A stretch of DNA of 64,000 bases from an uncultured Pelagibacteraceae bacterium (GTDB lineage: Bacteria > Pseudomonadota > Alphaproteobacteria > Pelagibacterales > AG-422-B15), in the NCBI GenBank assembly GCA_902613805.1, contig CACMIV010000001.1, positions 168,001 to 232,000 of the forward strand. The letters run 5' to 3'. The position numbers and the translations under genes were made by a program. Position 1 is the stretch's first letter. Every line of letters starts with the position of its first letter. Below, one piece after another: positions 53,449 through 61,680 of this stretch. The notes under the pieces are model-generated. The model ran no database searches, was not told the DNA's origin, and saw only the letters and a list, made by a program, of their open reading frames with translations.

Positions 53449-54399
53449 TTATTTTAAATCTTCAATCATTTTTAATAATTTTAAACTGGTTTCACCTGAT
53501 GAAATATTAAAGACATTTTTTTTCGTGATTTGTTTTTTTATATTATTGTATGCATTTTTCAGTAGATCGCCATTTTTCATTAAATATTGTCGATGACGAA
53601 CAAAAACTCTTGTATTTTCATAAATTTTATGTTTTTGAATTTTGTAGATTGTAAATTTATCTTCTGGATTTACTGTTACTCGGCCTTTAGTTCCAATTAT
53701 ATCGAGCTCTTCATTACCTAAAAAGTCAATGTCAATTCCAACTATTTTTATCTGCACATCTCTATAAATAAGCTTCAAATCAATATCTCTATCTTTAAGG
53801 AAGCTTTTCGAAGGGACATTTCTAAGAGTTAAGATTTTATTAGGTATTCCAAAATACCATAGACTTAGATCTAACCAGTGTATTGCATTATGATAAAATC
53901 CTCTACTATATTTTAATTCAAAACTTTTAATTTCACCAAAAAAATTATCTTCTATCATTTTTTTAAGATCACAAAAATACCTGCTAAATCTTCGAGAGAA
54001 GTTGACACTTATAATAATTTTATTTTTTTTATAAATTTTTAAAATTTCTTCAGTTTGAGTTGTGCTTTGAAGAAGAGGTTTTTCACAGAATACAATTTTA
54101 GGCTTAAATTTAACCAGATCCTTTAATATTTTATAATGACTATTGTCAGATGAAGAAACTACGACTATTTCAATTTTATGTTTTGATAGTAGTTCTCGAT
54201 AACTTTTGTATGTAGGAATTTTATACTTTTTTTTTATTATATTTCTTATCTTAGTATTTAAATCACAAACAGCAACTAAATTGAAAGTTTTATCAGAAGT
54301 TATAGTTTTAAAATGGGAGTAAGTGCCAGTTAGATTTTTCTTAAAATCATTAAGAAATCCTATTCTTCCACAGCCAATTATAGCAACATTAATTTTCAT
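53449..54399 (-). CDS. Gfo/Idh/MocA family oxidoreductase
   Basis: NAD(P)-dependent sugar oxidoreductase, 316 residues, with VAIIGCGRIGFLND at the cofactor site, VVVSSSDNSHYKIL, the FCEKPLLQS motif and HNAIHWLDLSLWYFG as the substrate-side histidine segment. It could form the keto group that the neighbouring DegT enzyme aminates, a known pairing in amino-sugar routes. It overlaps the SpsF-like gene by 11 bases. Confidence 0.82.
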   Translation of the reverse strand: MKINVAIIGCGRIGFLNDFKKNLTGTYSHFKTITSDKTFNLVAVCDLNTKIRNIIKKKYKIPTYKSYRELLSKHKIEIVVVSSSDNSHYKILKDLVKFKPKIVFCEKPLLQSTTQTEEILKIYKKNKIIISVNFSRRFSRYFCDLKKMIEDNFFGEIKSFELKYSRGFYHNAIHWLDLSLWYFGIPNKILTLRNVPSKSFLKDRDIDLKLIYRDVQIKIVGIDIDFLGNEELDIIGTKGRVTVNPEDKFTIYKIQKHKIYENTRVFVRHRQYLMKNGDLLKNAYNNIKKQITKKNVFNISSGETSLKLLKMIEDLK

Positions 54400-55174
54400 T
54401 TAGACCACTAGGTATTTTGTGCTTGATCGCAGTGTTGATTTTTAAAATGTCATTATTAATTTTTAAAAATTGATAAATGTCTACTAAACTAAATATTTTA
54501 TTCTTTTTATTTAATGCAGAATAAATTTCACTGATTACTCTAAAATCTTCAATAGTATCTAAAGTAAGACGAGCTCCAAGTGTATTTTGCCAAATATCAG
54601 GAATTTCTATATTTTTTATTGAATAACTTGATCTTCCCGTTCTATAAAAAAATAGTGTTGGATGCTCTCTATCTTCAAGATCATTAGTTTTTAATGAAAT
54701 TTCAATTAAATCTTTTCTTTTAAAGATAGACACATCCATTCCTAACGGCAAATAGTGATCATCCATATTCATTAATCCGTTGTTAGTTAAAAAGTCATAA
54801 TTACTATTAGAGTCTAAATAATAATTACACATATAATCTATTATTTCAGGATCAATTAATGGATTATCTCCTGTTAACTGAATAACATTTTCTTCGGTAC
54901 AACTTTCTAAAGCAAAACTTAGTCTTCCAAGTACATCATTTTCATCTCCTCTAAAACAATGAACATCATGATTTTTTGTTATTTTCTCAATAATATCATC
55001 AACTTCATTTGTTGTTGTTGCTACAATAATATTTTTTACAAACTTTGATTTTTTAATTCTTTCAATAAGAATAGAAATTACCTCTTTATTACCTATTTTC
55101 ATCATTACTTTGCCTGGTAATCGAGATGAAGTCATTCTTGCTTCAATGGTAGTAACAAATGTTTTATTTTTCAT
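54389..55174 (-). CDS. SpsF-like cytidylyltransferase
   Basis: Nucleotidyltransferase of the SpsF (spore coat polysaccharide) group, related to CMP-sugar synthetases; 261 residues. Its motifs are IEARMTSSRLPGKVMM, FRGDENDVLGR, QLTGDNPLIDPEII and RLTLDTIEDF. Pairing with a NeuB/SpsE-like synthase is typical and suggests activation of that product with CTP. It starts 4 bases into the ABC transporter stop and overlaps the oxidoreductase gene by 11. Confidence 0.83.
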   Translation of the reverse strand: MKNKTFVTTIEARMTSSRLPGKVMMKIGNKEVISILIERIKKSKFVKNIIVATTTNEVDDIIEKITKNHDVHCFRGDENDVLGRLSFALESCTEENVIQLTGDNPLIDPEIIDYMCNYYLDSNSNYDFLTNNGLMNMDDHYLPLGMDVSIFKRKDLIEISLKTNDLEDREHPTLFFYRTGRSSYSIKNIEIPDIWQNTLGARLTLDTIEDFRVISEIYSALNKKNKIFSLVDIYQFLKINNDILKINTAIKHKIPSGLNEN

Positions 55175-56904
55175 GAATTATTTTCCATTACTTTACCATT
55201 TTCAATAATATATGTTTTATCGCAAAAATTAAGTACGTCTATTCTATGAGATATAATTATCAATGTGACTGATCCTTTAAGTTTTTTAATTTCATCATAA
55301 ATTTCATCTTCGACTTTATAATCTATAGAATTTGTAGCTTCATCTAAAATAATTACTTGTCTATTGAAATAAAATGTTCTTGCAAGGGCAATTCTTTGCT
55401 TTTGCCCACCAGAAATTTTAATTCCTCTTTGTCCTATATTTGTCTCAATACCATCAGGAAGTGAAGAAATGTATTCATCAAGACGAGCATGCTTAATGGC
55501 TTTGTTTAATCTTTCATAGTCAATTTCTTCCCTTGTCAATCCCAAAGCAATATTAAGAGAGATTGATGCATTTATTAGAAATACTTCTTGAGGCAAATAG
55601 GCTACCATTTTCCACCATGAAGAAAAATCTTGTGATAAGGTCTCTCCATTTAATTTTATAGTGCCTTTACTTTTAGGAAGTAATCCTAACATCAAATCTA
55701 CAAGCGTAGTTTTTCCTGCTCCAGAACCACCTATAATTGCAATGGCTTCACCATTTCTAATTTGCAAGTTATTCACTATTAAGTTGACTTTACTAGATGA
55801 AGGATATTGATATTGTACGTTATCGAGTTTTAAGGAAGTGAATTCTTCAGTAACTTGATCGGTATTGTAATTTTCATTTCTATAATTTAAATCATTATTG
55901 CTGCATTTTAATTCATCAAATATCTTTTCAACTGCATATTTTCCATATTTAACTTGGCTATAAAATCTTGTGATTTGATTAATTATTGGAGCCAATCTTA
56001 TTACTGCGGCTCCAAAAATCGTTATGATAGGAAGAATATCTAAAATGTCTTTTTCAATTATATAATAAAATGACAATAGTAATATTGCGAGAAAAATAAT
56101 TAAAGTTTCTAATATATATCTAGGAGCAATTGAAACAATAGACTGATGAATGTCGCTTTTAGCAATTTCATTAGCGTTAGTTTTAGTTTCAAGTTGGAAA
56201 TATTTGTAACTATTCAAAATTCTTAATTCTTTTAAACCATCAAAATACTCAGCTATTAATCTATATAAATTTGAATAAGCAATATTCATTTTATTGCCAA
56301 CCTCGTAAAGTTTATTGAGAAAAAAATATTTATAAAACGCTACAAAAATTATAAAAACAAATGCAGAAGTAATCAAAATAAATGGGTTTATGGAAATCAA
56401 AAAAATCAAAATAATAGCTGACACTATTATGTCTCCAAAAAATTGGAAATGTGCCTGAATTGAAGCACCAAAAATTTTTACATAATTTCCAATTGTATTT
56501 GTTTGTTCAGATGTATCTTCCGATATAAATTTCTCATATTTTAAATTTTTATAATGTTGAAGTAATTTCATTCTTAATGACATTTGCTTCATCTGAGAAA
56601 ATTTTACAATTTTATAATGAATGAAAATTGACAAAATTGATTTGAAAATAAAGATAATAGTTATCAATAAACTTAGAAAAATTATCGGGGTTAATTTGTT
56701 GTAATTTTGAATTTCTAGTCCAAGATAATTAAATATATTTTCTAAGAAGTTAGGCTCTATAATGCTGGCTATAAAGGCTCCAAGCGCACTTAAACCAATT
56801 AAGTCAAAGATAGAAATCAAAATGAAAAATAAAATAATATTAGCTATCTCAGTAAATTTGCTTTCAATAAGAAAAATAAGTTTGTTTATTAATTGAAGAT
56901 CCAT
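55171..56904 (-). CDS. ABC transporter, fused permease-ATPase (PglK/MsbA type)
   Basis: Half-transporter of 577 residues with a six-helix transmembrane domain (about 15-330) and an ATPase domain. The Walker A IIGGSGAGKTT, the Q-loop YLPQEVFL, the signature ISGGQKQR and the Walker B VIILDEATNSID are intact, so it should hydrolyse ATP as a dimer. It resembles PglK, the flippase for lipid-linked oligosaccharides. No Wzx-type flippase is recognisable in the window, so this may move the repeat unit across the inner membrane. It is 5 bases from the acetyltransferase gene. Confidence 0.88.
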   Translation of the reverse strand: MDLQLINKLIFLIESKFTEIANIILFFILISIFDLIGLSALGAFIASIIEPNFLENIFNYLGLEIQNYNKLTPIIFLSLLITIIFIFKSILSIFIHYKIVKFSQMKQMSLRMKLLQHYKNLKYEKFISEDTSEQTNTIGNYVKIFGASIQAHFQFFGDIIVSAIILIFLISINPFILITSAFVFIIFVAFYKYFFLNKLYEVGNKMNIAYSNLYRLIAEYFDGLKELRILNSYKYFQLETKTNANEIAKSDIHQSIVSIAPRYILETLIIFLAILLLSFYYIIEKDILDILPIITIFGAAVIRLAPIINQITRFYSQVKYGKYAVEKIFDELKCSNNDLNYRNENYNTDQVTEEFTSLKLDNVQYQYPSSSKVNLIVNNLQIRNGEAIAIIGGSGAGKTTLVDLMLGLLPKSKGTIKLNGETLSQDFSSWWKMVAYLPQEVFLINASISLNIALGLTREEIDYERLNKAIKHARLDEYISSLPDGIETNIGQRGIKISGGQKQRIALARTFYFNRQVIILDEATNSIDYKVEDEIYDEIKKLKGSVTLIIISHRIDVLNFCDKTYIIENGKVMENNS

Positions 56905-56909
56905 GAGAT

Positions 56910-57509
56910 TTATTCAAATCTTTTTTTATTTAAAATTTGTTGACCACTGTTTAAAATAATCTCATTTTCTGCTACATTTTTAAAAATTACACATCCAGCT
57001 CCGATAACCGCTCCATTCCCAATATTAACACCTTTTAGTATAACGCTGTTAGAACCAATCCAAACATCGTTTCCAATGACTATTTTTCCTGCGGAATGTC
57101 CGCTGTTAGAAATAAGATTATTCTTTTTATTTATATTGTGATTGGCAGCTCTAATTACCACGTTTGATGCGATTAGAACATTATTTCCAATTGTTATAGA
57201 ACCACCATTTGAAGAGTTAATATTGACATTATAATTAACACTTATGTTTTTCCCAATTTTTATCTCACTCTCATTACAAGCATTGATTGAAGAAAAACGC
57301 ATGAATGAGCAATCATCACCTATAGATATATTTTTTGCACAGGTAATGTTCAAACCTATTTCAGAGTAGTATTTTTTTCCTACAGACTTAAATCTAAATT
57401 TATATATGAGCCTCCTTAAATATATACCAAGATAACCTGGAAAATAACTTAATAAGTAATCTAAGAATAAAAAAGGCTCATTTATAATTCTTATGAAATA
57501 TTTATACAT
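56910..57509 (-). CDS. Left-handed beta-helix acyltransferase
   Basis: Hexapeptide-repeat O-acetyltransferase of the WbbJ/NodL/LacA type, 199 residues. The N-terminal 55 residues are basic and partly hydrophobic. A series of hexad turns follows (IKIGKNISV, ITIGNNVLIASNVVI, KIVIGNDVWIGSNSVILKGV), with the catalytic histidine probably in RAANHNI. It lacks the N-terminal Rossmann domain of LegH and PglD enzymes, so it is unlikely to replace LegH. It is the first gene of the leftward operon. Confidence 0.82.
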   Translation of the reverse strand: MYKYFIRIINEPFLFLDYLLSYFPGYLGIYLRRLIYKFRFKSVGKKYYSEIGLNITCAKNISIGDDCSFMRFSSINACNESEIKIGKNISVNYNVNINSSNGGSITIGNNVLIASNVVIRAANHNINKKNNLISNSGHSAGKIVIGNDVWIGSNSVILKGVNIGNGAVIGAGCVIFKNVAENEIILNSGQQILNKKRFE

Positions 57510-57580
57510 AGAACAAATTTAACTTTATTCAGTTACACGTAAATGTTAACTTAAAATTTATAACTAGTTTTTTTACAATT
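57510..57580. promoter_or_regulatory. Divergent promoter region, acetyltransferase / GT-C genes
   Basis: This 71-base spacer separates diverging genes and must contain both starts of transcription. It is uniformly AT-rich and I could not pick out a -10/-35 pair. Confidence 0.28.
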
Positions 57581-59272
57581 ATGTTAAATAGGAAATACAT
57601 CTTTCCCTTATCATTTTCAATACTTTACTTTATAAGTTGCATTTTGTGGGGCCTATTTCAGTATCCACATGAGGATGTTCTAATCTTATATCGCTACGTA
57701 GATATATTTGCACACCATAATATAATTGCCTTTAATCCAAATGGTCCACCTGTTGAAGGTGCCACAGATTTTTTATGGATGGCTATTTTAGCATTATTTC
57801 ATAAAATTGGGTTTGATCCTTTTTTAACTAGCCAGATAATAAATGCTATAAGCTTATTTTTTATTCTAAGATTTATATTCACTGACATAATTCCTGAACA
57901 ACCGATACTTATCTATACAATAATTGGTGTTATATTTTTAAATATAGGACCAATTGTAGCATCATCCATATTAGGTTTTAGTTCATTAACATTTTGTTTT
58001 TTATTATTAGCTATTTATATTTTTGCTATAAAAACGGATTACTTATATTGGACTACTCTTTCAATCATATTTTGCTTATTAAGACCTGAAGCATTTATAT
58101 TCTTTTTACCGACCATACTAATCATATTTTATAAAACTAAGGCGAATAATCTTTCTAGATTCTATAAATCTTTTTTTACAATTGTATCAATTGGAATAAT
58201 ATATTTCTTGTGGAGGTTTTGGTATTTTAACGAATTCTTACCTACTCCAATAATTGTAAAAAGTATAGGTGGCGAAACAAGTATCACAAGATATTTCGCT
58301 AGAATGTCAGAAGTATTATCTTCTTTTATTATTGCTCAAATAATTGTGATATTTATTTATGTAATTTCAAATCTTAGAAGTTCGATCAAGGGTGAGAACA
58401 AAATCTTCAATTTAATTCTTGTCACGTTTCCTTTTATTTTAATTTTTATTTTTATGCTATCAACGGGTCATGCCTCACAAAATATTTTCTTTAGGTATTT
58501 TTCACCTATTTATCTTGCACTATTTATATTTACACTGTTGATAATTAACGATTTGAAAAGTAAAAAATTCCTAATTTATTCTATTATATTTTTCATTTTT
58601 TTAACTTCAATTGATCAAAGTAATCTTCTTAACAGAACACTTGACATTGAAAATAAAAAAATTGCAAACCCCTCTACCAAACTATTTAAATACTTTGAGA
58701 GCGAAATACACCCGATTACACATGTAGGACTGTCGCTCGAAAAATATGAAAATGATTTAACTTTAATGCTGACTGAGGCAGGTAATATACCATTTTTTTC
58801 ACAGAAATACTCAATAGACATGGCAGGATTAAATACCTCCAGTTTTGCAAAAGAGCCTGTAAATTGCGAACATTTTATCTCATTAAAACCAGATATTATT
58901 GAAATTGATGTAGGTCCAATTGATTATTTCCACTATAACGAAATTATTAACGATAAAGAAATGCCATCATGTGGCATAGTAAGTAAAAACGAAATATTTA
59001 AAGATCCAACAAAGATAAGAGTCGATAAGTCATTTTTGATTGATAGATATAAAAACGATTATTTTGTCGAGAATCATAAAAATGCTACGGTTGCTGTTGC
59101 AGCCAATAATACTCTTTTTTGTATGAACAAAAGTAAAAATTTTGATCGTATATTTTTCAATAAAAGAAGTGACCAAATATATTTTCATAAGTCAGAGGAA
59201 ATTAGTGAATTGCTCATGACAAGCTGCGACCTGGAACTTAAAGGATATTTTCTAGATAATTTGCTTAACTAA
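57581..59272 (+). CDS. GT-C membrane glycosyltransferase, possibly arabinofuranosyltransferase-like
   Basis: A 563-residue polytopic protein with about 10 membrane helices (to about residue 350) and a soluble C-terminal domain. An early periplasmic acid pair, E31-D32 in PHEDVLILYRY, followed by FNPNGPPVEGATDFLWM (51-67), mirrors the DDAYIxFRY...VEGYTNFLW arrangement in polyprenyl-phosphate-dependent GT-C enzymes such as the AftB and TfpW arabinofuranosyltransferases. The donor could be the lipid-linked pentofuranose from the DprE cassette. It stands alone on the plus strand, its stop overlapping the convergent gene by 4 bases. The donor is inferred, not shown. Confidence 0.7.
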   Translation: MLNRKYIFPLSFSILYFISCILWGLFQYPHEDVLILYRYVDIFAHHNIIAFNPNGPPVEGATDFLWMAILALFHKIGFDPFLTSQIINAISLFFILRFIFTDIIPEQPILIYTIIGVIFLNIGPIVASSILGFSSLTFCFLLLAIYIFAIKTDYLYWTTLSIIFCLLRPEAFIFFLPTILIIFYKTKANNLSRFYKSFFTIVSIGIIYFLWRFWYFNEFLPTPIIVKSIGGETSITRYFARMSEVLSSFIIAQIIVIFIYVISNLRSSIKGENKIFNLILVTFPFILIFIFMLSTGHASQNIFFRYFSPIYLALFIFTLLIINDLKSKKFLIYSIIFFIFLTSIDQSNLLNRTLDIENKKIANPSTKLFKYFESEIHPITHVGLSLEKYENDLTLMLTEAGNIPFFSQKYSIDMAGLNTSSFAKEPVNCEHFISLKPDIIEIDVGPIDYFHYNEIINDKEMPSCGIVSKNEIFKDPTKIRVDKSFLIDRYKNDYFVENHKNATVAVAANNTLFCMNKSKNFDRIFFNKRSDQIYFHKSEEISELLMTSCDLELKGYFLDNLLN

Positions 59273-60462
59273 CTTTTTTCAATTATATCTAACTTTTGCA
59301 TAAAAACCTCCCAAAAAAGCTTGTCACCCGAATCCTCATCTTTAATGTAGTTTCTAATGAATTGCTTATAATGATTGCTGCTTATTTCTAGCTGGTTTTC
59401 AAAGTCTTTAATAGAATAATTGTCTATATTAATTACTTTTTTAGATAAGCTTTTAGCAAAATTGATGACTCTAAAGTGTGCATTATTTTGTAAATTTTTT
59501 CTATCAGAAAACTCATCAGTAGTCAGAAACATTATTGGCTTATTAAATAATACAGCATGAATTAAAGCTGTACTATCGTGCCCAATCACAAAATAGCTAT
59601 TCTTGATAGATAAGGCGGTCTCAACTTCTGTATAATTTATTGATGAATATCTTTTTTCATTTTTCGGGTGTGGGCATACAAGAACTTTTCTATCATAAAC
59701 TTCCATAAGCTTGTTAAAAAATAACTTTAGAGAATTCCAGTACTTTTCATCTGTGACTGGAAATTTTTTTTTATGTTCTACAAAATCAGGATGATGATCT
59801 AAAGCCTGGTCTATAAATACGATAGGCTCTTTTTTTACAAATATTTTGTTTGAAACATTTCTATTTTTTACTCGAATATAGTTATCGTATTCTAACATAT
59901 GTATAACAACATTATTATTAGCAGTGGTGTTATTGTTTTTTTTACTTATTGCTGTGATCGAAATATATTCTTTCACTTTGAATAAATTAAAAAACGTTAT
60001 ACTTATCTTATCCCTAATTAGAGATATTAAAAAATTATTTATATTTAAAAAAGAATAAAGTATCGAGTCATGATCAATTAACAAATCGAATCTATTTACA
60101 TTACTAAGCAAATGACTGGGAGTCTTCCCTGCATCAATTTCAATTTTTCTACCTTTAAATAAATAAAGTGGTATTTGGAGAAGAAGTTTGTAGGAATGAC
60201 TGTAAGCTAAGAAATAATAGAATTCCTTTTTATAAGAGATTATCTTTTTAATAAAAGTAAATGAGCTATCGATTAGGGAGATATTTATTCCATCTATTTT
60301 TTTTAATTTGTTGTAAATTAGGTTTTTATTTTCTGCGTTGTCTCTTTTCAATACAACAATATCAATATTCCAGCCGTGTTTTAAAAATATATCAAATCCA
60401 AATTTTGTGAAATCATTTTCAGAAAGAATTCTGTTAAAAATGAATAGAATGTTCTTCGACAT
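59269..60462 (-). CDS. Putative GT-B/capsule-type transferase, unassigned
   Basis: A 397-residue cytoplasmic protein. The second half has GT-B donor-domain features: PIVFIDQALDHHPDF, VLVCPHPKNEKRY (with the HP), and YFVIGHDSTALIHAVLFNKPI, where Ser-Thr after Asp would hold a nucleotide phosphate. This resembles sialyl/polysialyl-type transferases, but the N-terminal half, starting ILFIFNRILSENDF, is not assignable. It is monocistronic and diverges from the methyltransferase. A CMP-sugar donor from one of the three CMP cassettes is possible. Confidence 0.55.
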   Translation of the reverse strand: MSKNILFIFNRILSENDFTKFGFDIFLKHGWNIDIVVLKRDNAENKNLIYNKLKKIDGINISLIDSSFTFIKKIISYKKEFYYFLAYSHSYKLLLQIPLYLFKGRKIEIDAGKTPSHLLSNVNRFDLLIDHDSILYSFLNINNFLISLIRDKISITFFNLFKVKEYISITAISKKNNNTTANNNVVIHMLEYDNYIRVKNRNVSNKIFVKKEPIVFIDQALDHHPDFVEHKKKFPVTDEKYWNSLKLFFNKLMEVYDRKVLVCPHPKNEKRYSSINYTEVETALSIKNSYFVIGHDSTALIHAVLFNKPIMFLTTDEFSDRKNLQNNAHFRVINFAKSLSKKVINIDNYSIKDFENQLEISSNHYKQFIRNYIKDEDSGDKLFWEVFMQKLDIIEKS

Positions 60463-60547
60463 AGAATTATAGATTAATGATTAATAGTTCTTACAAATTA
60501 TAATTATTAATATATAACTATATGAAATTTAATTTTTCAATATCGAT
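60463..60547. promoter_or_regulatory. Divergent promoter region, transferase / methyltransferase genes
   Basis: This 85-base spacer between diverging genes has many overlapping TATAAT-like strings, such as ATTATAATTATTAATATATAAC. Individual promoter elements cannot be separated. Confidence 0.28.
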
Positions 60548-61504
60548 ATGAAAAAATTTAAAAAAATTAAACCTTTTGATATTAAAATTATGAGAAAAAA
60601 AGGTTTTCACTCTACTATTAATAAAGATACTTTAAATGTAATTAAAATAGTTAATAAGCAAAGTGGATGGAAAAAAATAAATTCATGTCCAGTGTGTAAT
60701 TCCAAGTCACTTTTAGAATGGATAGAAAAATTTTCTCTAAGAATAAAAGTTTGTCTTAAATGTTCACATGGTTTTTGCATTGATATTCCAGTTAATATCT
60801 CGGAAGCGTATGAAAATAAAGTTCAAAAACTATCTTACCAAGGAATATATGAAGAAAAACGAGAATATAAGATAAAGAGATTTGCCAGCGAAAGAGTAAA
60901 ATTGCTAAGAAATTTCGATAAAAGAAACAGTCTACTTTTAGATTATGGGTGCGGAAGTGGTTGGTTTATTGAACATGCAAAAAAATTTTACAGATGCGAG
61001 GGCTATGAACCTACAACATATATGGCTGATTTAATTCAAAAAAATTTAAAAGTCCGAATGCATACTGACGCAAAAAAATTACCAACAAAATTTTACGATA
61101 TTATTACCTTGTTTGATGTCATTGAACATGTTGAGGATGTAAAATTGATGGCAAAAAAACTTTATTCTATGTTAAAAAAAGGAGGCATTATTTTAATTTT
61201 TACTCCAAATAAGGACTCTTTTGCCTTTGACTTAATGAAAGAAAATCAAAATTTAGTAATACCACCACTACATCTTCACTATTTTAACATTAAGAGTTTA
61301 TCAAAACTTTTTGATAGGTATTTCAAGGTAATTCATTTTGAGACGTCTGGGGCAGACATAGCAGATTTATTTGCATATGAAAGAGATCATGGCAATAAAA
61401 GATTTTCGCAATTTCTATCAAAGAATATGAATACATTACAAACATTGATTGATAATTCTGAAAGAGGAAATCATATACGATTAGTGTTAAAGAAACGCGG
61501 ATAG
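60548..61504 (+). CDS. Class I SAM methyltransferase with zinc-ribbon N-terminus
   Basis: A 318-residue methyltransferase. Four cysteines (C47, C50, C69, C72) in CPVC and CLKC form a zinc ribbon. The SAM site is LLDYGCGSGWFIEHA, with the later DVIEHVEDV and LKKGGIILIFTPN of the class I fold. This design is common in glycan clusters, where members methylate sugar hydroxyls or a terminal residue. Its stop is two bases from the 3' end of the convergent tRNA gene, so readthrough would give antisense tRNA sequence. Confidence 0.83.
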   Translation: MKKFKKIKPFDIKIMRKKGFHSTINKDTLNVIKIVNKQSGWKKINSCPVCNSKSLLEWIEKFSLRIKVCLKCSHGFCIDIPVNISEAYENKVQKLSYQGIYEEKREYKIKRFASERVKLLRNFDKRNSLLLDYGCGSGWFIEHAKKFYRCEGYEPTTYMADLIQKNLKVRMHTDAKKLPTKFYDIITLFDVIEHVEDVKLMAKKLYSMLKKGGIILIFTPNKDSFAFDLMKENQNLVIPPLHLHYFNIKSLSKLFDRYFKVIHFETSGADIADLFAYERDHGNKRFSQFLSKNMNTLQTLIDNSERGNHIRLVLKKRG

Positions 61505-61506
61505 TT

Positions 61507-61583
<77 letters not shown>

Positions 61584-61680
61584 ATAAACAGAAAACTGTT
61601 ATTTGATCATTAATTGTAAGTCAACAAAAATATCAATCTATATCTATAAATTATTTCGTATGATATAGTTCATCAGTCGT

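Noticed and set aside
56910..57509. Hexapeptide acyltransferase as the missing LegH
   Set aside because: It lacks the N-terminal Rossmann part of LegH/PglD, looks like a WbbJ/LacA-type O-acetyltransferase and is 13 kb from the leg operon in another transcript.
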